Shown here piece after piece: positions 53,502 through 61,633 of a stretch of 64,000 nucleotides of DNA. Location: the NCBI GenBank assembly GCA_023411555.1, contig JAEYOQ010000059.1, forward strand, positions 214,821 to 278,820, given 5' to 3'. A program made the translations under genes and the position numbers. The stretch's first letter is position 1, and every line of letters begins with the position of its first letter. The DNA comes from Bacillota bacterium (lineage in GTDB: Bacteria > Bacillota > Clostridia > Lachnospirales > Lachnospiraceae). The notes beneath the pieces were generated by a model that saw nothing but the letters and a program-made list of their open reading frames with translations, ran no database searches and was not told the origin of the DNA.

Positions 53502-53948
53502 ATGAAGACTGCTATGTATTTCTTTGCCCTTCTGCTAAGCATCTACCCGCTTAGCGGCTATGGGAGAATGCTAACTTATGATGAAGCACCTTTTGATGTG
53601 GCATGGGGCGAGATATACCAATTATGCAGTGAAGCGAGAGATTATCGGGTGACGAATAAGGATCCTAAGAAGGAATTCATCACGCCTATGGAGGGATTAG
53701 ATCTCGTAAAATACAGTTGTGCAGCCAATTTCGAGAAGATAGATATTTCAGAGGATGAGTATTACTATAAGCTGGCCCTTGCAGACTATTATCTGGTTTA
53801 TGAGGGGGAGGGTGCAACAGACCAGCAATATTTATACCACCTTTATGAATTCGTGCTTGATGATCCTGAGGAGGGAATCGGCCATACGGTTACCTATGGA
53901 TGGTATCAGCTTGATAAAACCACAGGAGAGTTCAGTACGATAGAATGA
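53502..53948 (+). CDS. Secreted or membrane-anchored hypothetical protein
   Basis: I do not recognise a family. The 148-residue product starts with a short hydrophobic signal (MYFFALLLSIYPLSGYG) followed by an acidic soluble domain rich in Y, D and E, with predicted alternating helix and strand (ISEDEYYYKLALADYYLVYE; TVTYGWYQLDKTTGEFSTIE). The closing pattern looks like a small beta domain. GGGAGG precedes the ATG and an upstream promoter is plausible, so it is probably expressed. It ends 15 bases from the convergent MATE gene. Confidence 0.7.
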   Translation: MKTAMYFFALLLSIYPLSGYGRMLTYDEAPFDVAWGEIYQLCSEARDYRVTNKDPKKEFITPMEGLDLVKYSCAANFEKIDISEDEYYYKLALADYYLVYEGEGATDQQYLYHLYEFVLDDPEEGIGHTVTYGWYQLDKTTGEFSTIE

Positions 53949-53963
53949 GTAAAACCACTCCGA

Positions 53964-55376
53964 TCAGAGTGCGATCGTAGTCCATTTCCCACTGGAGAAG
54001 CGGTAATAGCTGGTCACAAACCGGAAGCATTGATCCAGCAGGAGAGCTACCCATGCACCATAGACTCCGAGGCCTACAGGGAAACAAAGTAGATAAGTAA
54101 GCAGCGGGCGTACTAAGGCTACACTGATGAGAGAGGTTATGGCTACGAAACCAGTATCACCGGCTCCTCGAAGACAACCGGATAATACCACCTGTGAGGT
54201 CTGAAAATGAGTTCCTAACGCTGCCAGTATCATTATATTGGCACCGAGGGTGATAATTACCGCCTCATCGCTGAACAAGGATACCAAGAAAGTCCGTCCA
54301 AAAATAAAAATGAAGAAAATGATGCAGGATATCATAAAAGCAAGACGTTGACCGGTTTTTCCATATATTATGGATAAATCCGGTCTTTTTGCACCAAGAT
54401 TTTGTCCTACCAAGGCCGAGGCGGCGATGGATAGGCCATCTCCGAAGCAGAAGGACAGGGTCAGAATATTCATGCAAATCAGATGAGTAGCATATTGCGT
54501 TGTACCCAGTCTTGCTACAATAGCAGCATATGCGAGAAAGCCAATACGCATGAAGACCTGTTCCACAAAAGCACTGCTGCTTACCTTATAGATTGCTGAG
54601 GCAGTTTCTTTATGGATTGACCATCCGGCTTTATGATGAAAGGTCAGATAACCGTTCTTTCGAAATAAGGTTGATAGTGAAATGAAAAATGCGACAATCG
54701 TTCCCAGCATGGTGGCGATTGCAGCACCCTTTACTCCTAGTCTAGGGAAAATTCCGATACCATTAATCAGGAGATAATTAAAGAAAATATTGATTAGATT
54801 GCTGGTAATATTACTATACATGGATATCTTCGCCTTACCACAGGCTCTCTGAGCTGCATTAATCGTCAGATTCAAGGCCTGAAATGGAAGGCTGATCATA
54901 ATGACCTTGAAATAGTCCATGGCATCAGAAAGATAGGTGTTATCTGCTCCTGCAAAAATCAAGATGGGTTTTGCAAATATATAACCGAGCAAGGACATCA
55001 GGAGGGAGCCACATAAGCTGAAGATAATACCTGCGCGTAAGGTTTTATTGGCATCGGTTTGGTTGTTTTGCCCTTTTCTTCTGGCAGTGACCGCGGTAAT
55101 ACCTGTATTCAGAGAGAATATAATAGCCAGTAGGACTAATTTAGGTTGATTGGTTATCCCAACTGCTGCAATAGCTCCTTCTCCCAGGGTACCAACCATA
55201 ATCGTATCAACAGAACCTATGATAGCGACGAGAAAAGCCTCCAGTGCGGAGGGCCAGGCGATTCTGAAAAAGTTGGAATATGCTTGTCTGGAAGAGGGTA
55301 GAGTACCTATGATTTGCTTGCTTTTCAGCATTCCACTGACGGATAATAGCTTAGTTAACTTCAATCGTGTCAACAC
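53964..55376 (-). CDS. MATE family efflux transporter
   Basis: The 470-residue membrane protein has twelve predicted helices in two similar halves (FFRIAWPSALEAFLVAIIGSVDTIMVGTLG and VSSSAFVEQVFMRIGFLAYAAIVARLG), the NorM/DinF-like MATE pattern. Its sequence differs clearly from the MATE at 771-2186, so the two are not recent duplicates. The longest frame begins with GTG at 55376. A TTG at 55364 or the ATG at 55331 (MLKSKQII) are also possible, and GAAAGG suits the TTG best. Substrate unknown. Confidence 0.87.
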   Translation of the reverse strand: MLTRLKLTKLLSVSGMLKSKQIIGTLPSSRQAYSNFFRIAWPSALEAFLVAIIGSVDTIMVGTLGEGAIAAVGITNQPKLVLLAIIFSLNTGITAVTARRKGQNNQTDANKTLRAGIIFSLCGSLLMSLLGYIFAKPILIFAGADNTYLSDAMDYFKVIMISLPFQALNLTINAAQRACGKAKISMYSNITSNLINIFFNYLLINGIGIFPRLGVKGAAIATMLGTIVAFFISLSTLFRKNGYLTFHHKAGWSIHKETASAIYKVSSSAFVEQVFMRIGFLAYAAIVARLGTTQYATHLICMNILTLSFCFGDGLSIAASALVGQNLGAKRPDLSIIYGKTGQRLAFMISCIIFFIFIFGRTFLVSLFSDEAVIITLGANIMILAALGTHFQTSQVVLSGCLRGAGDTGFVAITSLISVALVRPLLTYLLCFPVGLGVYGAWVALLLDQCFRFVTSYYRFSSGKWTTIAL

Positions 55377-55583
55377 CTTTCTTATATAAAAACCATAATC
55401 CCGATTATAGCACTTATTTTGATGAAATCAATGTAGTATAATATATTCTGCAAAGAATGTCGTAGAAGATTGCTTGATTCTAGAATAAAATCAGGAAAAA
55501 AATACATGATAAAGTATGCTGGGAGCCAAGTGAATATAAGTCAAAGGGCAGGTTATATCGCGTCGGCATGAAGTAATCATTGA

Positions 55584-55612
55584 TTGATTATTATCGAAAA
55601 ATATGTTATGAT
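55584..55612 (+). promoter_or_regulatory. Predicted promoter of deoD-deoC-cdd
   Basis: TTGATT (55584-55589), a 17-base spacer and TATGAT (55607-55612), about 60 bases before deoD. Confidence 0.55.
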
Positions 55613-55671
55613 ATAAGGTACCCGAAAGTAAGAATTATCTATTTATATACCATAAAGGAGGAAATTTTAAC

Positions 55672-56379
55672 ATGAGTATTCCAACCCCTCACATCGAAGC
55701 TGGAGCAGGTGAGATTGCTAAGACGGTCTTAATGCCGGGAGATCCCCTGAGAGCAAAGTTTATAGCAGAAACTTATCTTGAGGACGTGGTTTGTTTTAAT
55801 AAGGTTAGAAATATGTTTGGTTATACAGGCACCTACAAAGGAAAGAAGGTTACAGTCATGGGTAGCGGCATGGGTATGCCCTCCATCGGAATCTATTCCT
55901 ATGAGTTATATAACTTTTATGGTGTCGATAATATCATCCGCATCGGTTCTGCAGGCGGTATCGGTGAGAACATCAAGCTGAGAGATATCGTAATCGGTAT
56001 GGGGGCATCCACGAATTCTAATTTTGCAGCACAGTACCAGTTACCAGGTACCTTTGCTCCGATTGCTGATTTCGGATTACTTAGAAAAGCAGTAGAGGCT
56101 GCAGAAAAGATGAATATCAAGACAGTGGTAGGCAATGTACTTTCTTCCGACACCTTCTATGATGATAATAAGGATGCAAATTCCCTCTGGCGTAAGATGA
56201 ATGTTCTTTGTGTAGAGATGGAAGCAGCAGCTCTTTATATGAATGCGGCAAGAGCCGGTAAGAAGGCGCTTTGCATACTTACAATTTCCGATCATGTATT
56301 TACCGGAGAAGCTTTGTCGGCAGAGGACAGACAGCTTACCTTCCGTGATATGATGGAAATTGCTCTGGAGATTGCATAA
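55672..56379 (+). CDS. deoD: Purine-nucleoside phosphorylase, DeoD type
   Basis: The 235-residue hexameric phosphorylase splits purine (deoxy)nucleosides with phosphate to free base and (deoxy)ribose-1-phosphate. Family motifs are TPHIEAGAGEIAKTVLMPGDPLRAK (phosphate site), GSGMGMPSIGIYSYEL, RIGSAGG and VEMEAAALY, with the catalytic Asp in TISDHVF. AAGGAGG precedes the ATG. It is first in a nucleoside salvage operon, 29 bases before deoC. Confidence 0.97.
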   Translation: MSIPTPHIEAGAGEIAKTVLMPGDPLRAKFIAETYLEDVVCFNKVRNMFGYTGTYKGKKVTVMGSGMGMPSIGIYSYELYNFYGVDNIIRIGSAGGIGENIKLRDIVIGMGASTNSNFAAQYQLPGTFAPIADFGLLRKAVEAAEKMNIKTVVGNVLSSDTFYDDNKDANSLWRKMNVLCVEMEAAALYMNAARAGKKALCILTISDHVFTGEALSAEDRQLTFRDMMEIALEIA

Positions 56380-56408
56380 GCATTGAAGAGAGAAAGGAAG
56401 AGAAAGCA

Positions 56409-57074
56409 ATGGATAAAAAGCTGATATTTGAGAAGGTTGATCATACGCTTCTAGGTCAGACCGCGACCTGGAATGAGATAAAGGAAATTTGCGACGATGC
56501 CATAGCCTATGGTGTGGCAAGTGTCTGCATCCCTCCCTCCTATGTGAAACAGGTAAAGGAGTATGTTAAAGATAAGATGGCAGTATGTACCGTTATTGGT
56601 TTTCCCAACGGCTACAATACCACTGCTGTTAAGGTGTTTGAGACCAAGGATGCCATAGCAAACGGTGCGGATGAGATTGATATGGTAATCAATCTTGGCA
56701 TACTGAAGGATCAAAGATATGAGGAATTACTGGAGGAGATAAAGCAAATCAAGGCTGCCTGCGGTAACCATATTCTAAAGGTTATTATAGAGACCTGTTT
56801 GCTAACAGACGAAGAGAAGATTAAGATGTGTGAGATTGTTACCAACGCTGGTGCTGATTTCATTAAAACCTCTACAGGTTTCTCGAAAGCGGGAGCAACC
56901 TTTGAGGACGTGGCTTTATTTGCAAAGCATGTTGGTAAAGAGGTTCGTATTAAGGCGGCCGGAGGCATCGCTTCCTTTGATGATGCAGAGAAGTTCATCG
57001 AGCTTGGTGCAACCAGACTTGGTACCAGCCGTATTGTTAAGCTGGCAAAGAATCAAACCGGTACCGGCTACTAA
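56409..57074 (+). CDS. deoC: Deoxyribose-phosphate aldolase
   Basis: The 221-residue class I aldolase splits 2-deoxyribose-5-phosphate into acetaldehyde and glyceraldehyde-3-phosphate. The Schiff-base lysine is Lys153 in DFIKTSTGF. Other marks are VDHTLLGQTATW, CTVIGFPNGYNTT, EIDMVINLG and RIKAAGGI. With deoD it sends purine deoxynucleosides to glycolysis; a phosphopentomutase (deoB) needed between them is not in the window. GAAAGGAAGAGAAAGC precedes the ATG. Confidence 0.97.
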   Translation: MDKKLIFEKVDHTLLGQTATWNEIKEICDDAIAYGVASVCIPPSYVKQVKEYVKDKMAVCTVIGFPNGYNTTAVKVFETKDAIANGADEIDMVINLGILKDQRYEELLEEIKQIKAACGNHILKVIIETCLLTDEEKIKMCEIVTNAGADFIKTSTGFSKAGATFEDVALFAKHVGKEVRIKAAGGIASFDDAEKFIELGATRLGTSRIVKLAKNQTGTGY

Positions 57075-57162
57075 TTCTTAGAACCGAAGCCATGAGATCA
57101 TTTATCACCTGATTATTATAAATTCTATGCAATTATTAAGTGATAAACAGGGAGGTTATAGT

Positions 57163-57672
57163 ATGCAAGAACATAATACGAATCAACAAGAGATGAACAC
57201 AAACAACAGTCTTATTCCATTGGAAAAGGGAGAAGTATTAGCGAAGCATGAAATAGTAAGTCATTCGGTAGCTAAGAATCTGATTCGTGATGCGATTGAA
57301 GCAATGAAGAATACCTATTCTCCGTACTCTCATCATCATGTTGGTGCTGCGCTTCTTACCAAAAGCAAGAAGGTATACAAGGGATGTAATATAGAGAGTG
57401 CATCCTATACTCCTACCAATTGTGCAGAACGTACTGCTTTCTTTAAAGCAATCAGTGAAGGGGAGAGGGAGTTTTCGGCAATTGCTATCGTCGGTGGTAA
57501 GAACGGTCAACTGAAGGACTTTTGCTCCCCCTGTGGTGTTTGTCGCCAGGTTATGCGCGAATTTGTTGATCCAAAGAGCTTCTTGGTTATTCTTGCAAGA
57601 TCGGAGGAGGATTATCTGATTTTCTTCCTTGAGGAATTATTACCATTAAGCTTTGGACCGGAGAATCTATGA
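57163..57672 (+). CDS. cdd: Cytidine deaminase
   Basis: The 169-residue zinc enzyme deaminates cytidine and deoxycytidine. The catalytic motif is TNCAERTAF (zinc Cys and general-acid Glu). The other zinc cysteines are in SPCGVCRQVM, and CNIESASY binds the nucleoside. The core is normal, but some 35-40 polar residues (MQEHNTNQQEMNTNNS) precede it, so it is longer than the usual 130-odd. GGGAGG at 57150-57155 supports the ATG at 57163 over an in-frame start at 57127. It is the last gene of the salvage operon. Confidence 0.94.
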   Translation: MQEHNTNQQEMNTNNSLIPLEKGEVLAKHEIVSHSVAKNLIRDAIEAMKNTYSPYSHHHVGAALLTKSKKVYKGCNIESASYTPTNCAERTAFFKAISEGEREFSAIAIVGGKNGQLKDFCSPCGVCRQVMREFVDPKSFLVILARSEEDYLIFFLEELLPLSFGPENL

Positions 57673-57731
57673 CGATATGTTATGCGACAGCCTGACAATC
57701 ATGAAGATACTCTATGTTCATAATATAATAT

Positions 57732-57777
57732 AGGCTCCCCTTGCACGGGACATCTGTGCATAGGGAGCCTCCTTTTA
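57732..57777 (+). terminator. Terminator after cdd
   Basis: A 15-base stem (57732-57746 with 57756-57770, aggctcccc outermost) is followed by CCTTTTAT. Confidence 0.8.
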
Positions 57778-58042
57778 TACATGATAAATGAAAGCTTGCA
57801 AAGCAAGCATTTGTAAATACTTGATTATAAGAAGCTAGCGAATCTAATATTTATGAATACCTAGTTAGTCAGATAAGAAACAGGTCTTTTGCTATTCTAT
57901 AATCGTATAGTATTGATATTCTGCAACTGAATAATTATTACTGGAGTGGTGGTATAATTATTAGGAATAAGTAATATTAGTTTTTGTTATGAATGATAGG
58001 GTTGGAACCTGCTTATTTTCGCTTTTAAATTCAAAATGAATG
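57778..58042. other. Intergenic stretch before glyA, nothing assigned
   Basis: Apart from a small hairpin gcttgc-aaa-gcaagc near 57794-57808, this AT-rich region shows no frame with a ribosome binding site and no recognisable RNA. Confidence 0.4.
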
Positions 58043-58141
58043 TGATATACTAGAACACAGTAAAGGTTTAACGGACGAAAGCGAATACTGGGTTAAGGAC
58101 GTTGTTGGTTCGTAAAGCTGTATCAATATACCGGAAAGGAA
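58043..58141 (+). promoter_or_regulatory. Extended -10 promoter and leader of glyA
   Basis: TGATATACT (58043-58051) is an extended -10 box with only a weak -35 (TTTTAA at 58023). The leader of about 85 bases contains cagta/tactg and cgaaagcg, which can pair, but I could not match it to THF, ZTP, glycine or other known riboswitches. GGAAAGGAAATG sets the gene start. Confidence 0.4.
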
Positions 58142-59389
58142 ATGAAAAAAATGTACTCATTTGAAGACGTAAAATCATATGATCCTGAGCTTGCTGAGGC
58201 AATGTCACTGGAAATAAAAAGGCAGAATAGTCACATTGAGTTAATTGCTTCCGAGAACTTTGTGAGTAAAGCAGTAATGGCTGCGATGGGTAGCCAGTTA
58301 ACCAACAAGTATGCGGAAGGATATCCCGCAAAGAGATATTATGGTGGCTGTGAATTTGTTGATATGGCTGAAAATCTAGCGATCGAGAGGGCAAAGGAAT
58401 TGTTTGGTTGCACCTATGCGAATGTTCAGCCCCATTCTGGAGCACAGGCTAATATGGCTGTATTCTTTGCTCTACTTAAGCCAGGGGATACAGTACTCGG
58501 TATGAACCTTGCTCATGGCGGTCATCTGACCCATGGTAGCCCGGTCAATATGAGCGGTGCTTATTATAATATCGTACCTTATGGTGTTAATAACCAGGGC
58601 TTTATTGATTATGACGAAGTAAGAAGAATTGCTAAGGAGTGTAAGCCCAAGCTGATTATTGCGGGTGCAAGTGCTTATGCTAGAAAGATAGATTTTAAGA
58701 CCTTCCGTGATATTGCGGATGAGGTTGGCGCGTTTTTAATGGTGGATATGGCCCATATCGCCGGGTTGGTAGCAGGAGGCTTCCATGAGAGCCCGATTCC
58801 CTATGCTCATGTCACAACAACCACCACCCATAAGACCTTACGAGGACCAAGAGGCGGTATGATTTTATCAAGCGCAGAGTTTGCTGAGGAATATAAGCTG
58901 AATAAAGCTGTGTTCCCTGGTATTCAGGGAGGACCCTTAATGCATGTGATTGCGGCTAAGGCAGTTTGCTTTAAGGAAGCTCTGGATCCAAGCTTTAAGG
59001 ATTATGCAGGAAGAATTGTGGAGAATGCACAGGCTCTTGCCAATGGATTAATGAAGCGTGGCTTTAATCTGGTGTCAGGAGGCACGGATAATCATCTGAT
59101 GCTCGTGGATCTTCAGAACATGGGAGTGACCGGTAAGGACACAGAGAAGCTTCTCGATGCAGCAAATATTACCTGTAATAAGAATTCAGTCCCGAATGAT
59201 CCGACATCTCCTTTTGTTACTAGTGGTATTCGTCTAGGAACAGCAGCAGTTACTACCAGAGGGATGAATACAGCTGATATGGATGTGATAGCTGAAGCAA
59301 TCTATCTTCTGATTAAGGATGTTGAGGCTAATAAGACAAAGGCAATGGACATGGTTAAGAGTCTGACAGATAAATATCCGCTATATTAA
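58142..59389 (+). CDS. glyA: Serine hydroxymethyltransferase
   Basis: The 415-residue PLP enzyme converts serine and tetrahydrofolate to glycine and methylenetetrahydrofolate. The PLP lysine is Lys231 in TTTTHKTLRGPRGG. ELIASENFVSKAV, YAEGYPAKRYYGG and NVQPHSGAQAN are family signatures. Length and motifs are normal. It is monocistronic, with a terminator 58 bases after the stop. Confidence 0.97.
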   Translation: MKKMYSFEDVKSYDPELAEAMSLEIKRQNSHIELIASENFVSKAVMAAMGSQLTNKYAEGYPAKRYYGGCEFVDMAENLAIERAKELFGCTYANVQPHSGAQANMAVFFALLKPGDTVLGMNLAHGGHLTHGSPVNMSGAYYNIVPYGVNNQGFIDYDEVRRIAKECKPKLIIAGASAYARKIDFKTFRDIADEVGAFLMVDMAHIAGLVAGGFHESPIPYAHVTTTTTHKTLRGPRGGMILSSAEFAEEYKLNKAVFPGIQGGPLMHVIAAKAVCFKEALDPSFKDYAGRIVENAQALANGLMKRGFNLVSGGTDNHLMLVDLQNMGVTGKDTEKLLDAANITCNKNSVPNDPTSPFVTSGIRLGTAAVTTRGMNTADMDVIAEAIYLLIKDVEANKTKAMDMVKSLTDKYPLY

Positions 59390-59446
59390 TATTTGATAAT
59401 GAAGGCTTGCAAGTCTGGCTTTCATAAATGTTTTGAGCTATATTCT

Positions 59447-59478
59447 ATGGACCAGATGACATAACCTGGTCCATTTTC
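59447..59478 (+). terminator. Terminator after glyA
   Basis: The stem atggaccag / ctggtccat is followed by TTTTCT. Confidence 0.75.
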
Positions 59479-59531
59479 TCTATGCAAACTATCATATTAG
59501 GCAAATGGTTTTACGTCAGATCGCACTGTCT

Positions 59532-59585
59532 AATAAAAAATAAGTGTAGATATAATACTTATTTCTAAGTTTTGTATCTACACTT
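59532..59585 (-). terminator. Terminator of the minus-strand LUD operon
   Basis: An 11-base perfect stem aagtgtagata/tatctacactt (59542-59552, 59575-59585) is followed on the minus strand by ATTTTTTATT. It lies about 95 bases beyond the end of the small membrane protein gene. Confidence 0.7.
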
Positions 59586-59680
59586 AAACTTTTAAAAGGG
59601 AATGTACCGAGAGCAATTAAATATTCTACACCTATGTGTCTTGAGCAAATCGAACCGGAGCTTTTGACCCCGGTATCATA

Positions 59681-59857
59681 TTATTCAATAACCTCGAAGA
59701 AGCCATCTTCGATCATCTTACGAAAAGTCAACGTACCAAAAATAATTCCTACGATCAGTACCGCAGCGACACTTACGTATTTTACTATTTTACTTACATC
59801 TACTGATACTTTAACATTACAACCTTCATCTATTTGTTGACAATCCTTCTTTGACAT
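59681..59857 (-). CDS. Small single-pass membrane protein, 58 residues
   Basis: The frame starts at an ATG at 59857 (MSKKDCQQIDEGCNVKV), has one clear membrane helix (IVKYVSVAAVLIVGIIFGTL) and ends with a charged segment (FRKMIEDGFFEVIE). GAAAGAAG upstream is a moderate ribosome binding site. An extension to 59905 is open but lacks one. It follows the LUD-domain gene by 54 bases on the same strand and is followed by a minus-strand terminator, so the two probably share a transcript. No family is recognised. The two N-terminal cysteines are notable. Confidence 0.6.
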   Translation of the reverse strand: MSKKDCQQIDEGCNVKVSVDVSKIVKYVSVAAVLIVGIIFGTLTFRKMIEDGFFEVIE

Positions 59858-59911
59858 AATATCATCTTCTTTCTGTTTAATTTTTGATGCCTTGTAGTAA
59901 GGCAAAGTAGC

Positions 59912-60550
59912 CTAGAAGCCTAGCTCCTCTCCAACAAGTATAACCTTAATTCGACCCTGAATACCGGAACGTCTCGTGATGACAATCTGGTTGCAGATGC
60001 AATCCTCAGCCAGGCAATTGGCACATTTGCCGGTCTCAGCACAGGGGGTCTTCTTTCCTAGACGTACGGTGTTTGGAGGAGTAGCCATATTGCGGACTCG
60101 TTCGATGGCAGTATTGACATCGGTGACGATCTTATTCATACCGGCAATAATGATTACATTCTTTGGACCGGTAATAAGACAGGCTACACGATTACCGGCA
60201 CCATCGATATTTACCAGTTGACCGTCCAGTGTGATTGCATTGGAGCTCATGAAATAATAGTCAGCCGTAACAGTCTTGCTGTACATCTGCAGCTTCTCCT
60301 CTGGAGTCTTCGCTGTATCACGATCATAAATTATGTAATCGGAGGAGGTAGAGAGGGACTCCAATAATCCAATCTCGATTAAGGTCTGGGAGCCACCCCA
60401 GGAGATGGAGCAGCCTGGTGTTAAAAAACGTTTGGCTGTCAGCAGAGCTTCCTCAGCATTTTCGCAATAGTAGCCTTCGATACCTCTCTTATTAAAGCGA
60501 TCGATTATGGTATCGGCTAAATTCTCATAATAAATCTTCTTGGGTGTCAT
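59912..60550 (-). CDS. LUD-domain protein (lactate utilisation LutB/LutC-related)
   Basis: The 212-residue protein is a stand-alone LUD (DUF162) domain. It begins TPKKIYYENLADTIIDRFNKRGIEGYYCENAEEAL and contains SISWGGSQTLIEIGLLE and TGPKNVIIIAGMNKIV. A C-terminal cysteine group (CAETGKCANCLAEDCIC) may bind a metal or iron-sulfur cluster. LUD proteins occur in the LutABC lactate oxidase, but single-domain clostridial forms have no proven role. AAGGGAGG precedes the ATG. It heads a two-gene unit with the small membrane protein. Confidence 0.88.
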   Translation of the reverse strand: MTPKKIYYENLADTIIDRFNKRGIEGYYCENAEEALLTAKRFLTPGCSISWGGSQTLIEIGLLESLSTSSDYIIYDRDTAKTPEEKLQMYSKTVTADYYFMSSNAITLDGQLVNIDGAGNRVACLITGPKNVIIIAGMNKIVTDVNTAIERVRNMATPPNTVRLGKKTPCAETGKCANCLAEDCICNQIVITRRSGIQGRIKVILVGEELGF

Positions 60551-60823
60551 AGGATATCCTCCCTTTGTATACGATTATTTTTTTATAAATCATATCCCAT
60601 TTTCTTCGGGATTTGAATAGGCTCCTATGGTAAAGCCTTCTTTAGGAAATCTTTTGTCTCTTTAATGCTGTTACCTATAGTTGTTTTTCCTTATAATATA
60701 TCATGATCAATGCTAACATAGAACGAATTACTCCGAATGTTCTTCAGAGAGATGGCTAGTGCTTTCAATACTACTTATTCTAAACTATCGTGTCATAAAA
60801 TTCAACCAGAAGTATAACCATGA

Positions 60824-61252
60824 TTAACCGGGATAGCAGTGATATGGTTTTCTAATTGCTCCCACATTCATTTCTGAGACGGTAAGCATAATTCTATTGA
60901 GATTTAACTCTTGAAATCCTAATCGGACAATTTCCTTCGTAACGAGAGTTCCGATCCCTCTTCCGTGATAGGTTTTATCGCCTATAAAAATAAAATACTC
61001 CCCTGATAAATTGATCTTATTGATTCGTGATATTCCAGCATACCCTATTAGTTTGTGGGTTGTATTATCAACAATAGCCTTGTTAAATGAGATTTTATCA
61101 GAAAGTAGGTTATCAAACCAATGTGATATTTCATTATCTTCTTTCATACTCTGAAATATGGACATAGAATATCTAATTACATCTTTATCTTTTATCCATA
61201 ATAAGAAATATTTCTTGTCAGACAGTTGTAGACCTCTTAATCCTATATTCAT
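60824..61252 (-). pseudogene. GNAT acetyltransferase, apparently truncated at the C-terminus
   Basis: The 142-residue frame matches RimJ/RimL-type GNATs: LRGLQLSDKKYFLLWIKDKDVIRYS, KLIGYAGISRI, and an acetyl-CoA loop in DKTYHGRGIGTLVTKEIVRLGF followed by LNRIMLTVSEMNVGAIR. Family members then continue with a tyrosine-containing helix and strand (typically NxxAIxxYEKxGF). Here the protein ends KPYHCYPG within eight residues, and no alternative frame clearly restores it. A late frameshift or erosion is likely, so activity is doubtful. GAGGAG about ten bases upstream supports the ATG at 61252 over 61288. Confidence 0.6.
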
Positions 61253-61285
61253 ACAAGCTTTTCTCCTCAATTTGATTTTAGAATT

Positions 61286-61314
61286 CATATATAATGGAAG
61301 CTTTCCGGTTTCAA
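61286..61314 (-). promoter_or_regulatory. Predicted promoter of the truncated GNAT gene
   Basis: On the minus strand TTGAAA (61309-61314), a 17-base spacer and TATATG (61286-61291). The remaining stretch 61315-61633 up to topB is AT-rich with no recognised feature. Confidence 0.45.
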
Positions 61315-61633
61315 GGATTAGTGTTTCATAAAATGTATTCTCGTTCTTGTGGGATAGAGGGACCTAGAGTTGTATATTCTACGGATACCCATTCTTGATA
61401 TATAAACTATTATAATACATAGCGGATGGATTTCAACTAGAATAGAACGAATGTTTTGTGATGTTCTTGGGATTGTCAACGATACCTCGATTGATAATAT
61501 CAACCGTCATACAGTATCCCTATCGAAAGGAAGAACAAGTTTTATTTGTCCTGACAGCAAAAATAGGTTATACTGTATGGGGATTTGCTGATACGAGCTT
61601 ATCCAGAACAACGATATTGAAAGTTGGTAAACG

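Noticed and set aside
58052..58141. Riboswitch in the glyA leader
   Set aside because: Some pairing exists, but none of the conserved cores of THF, ZTP, glycine or guanidine riboswitches could be found.
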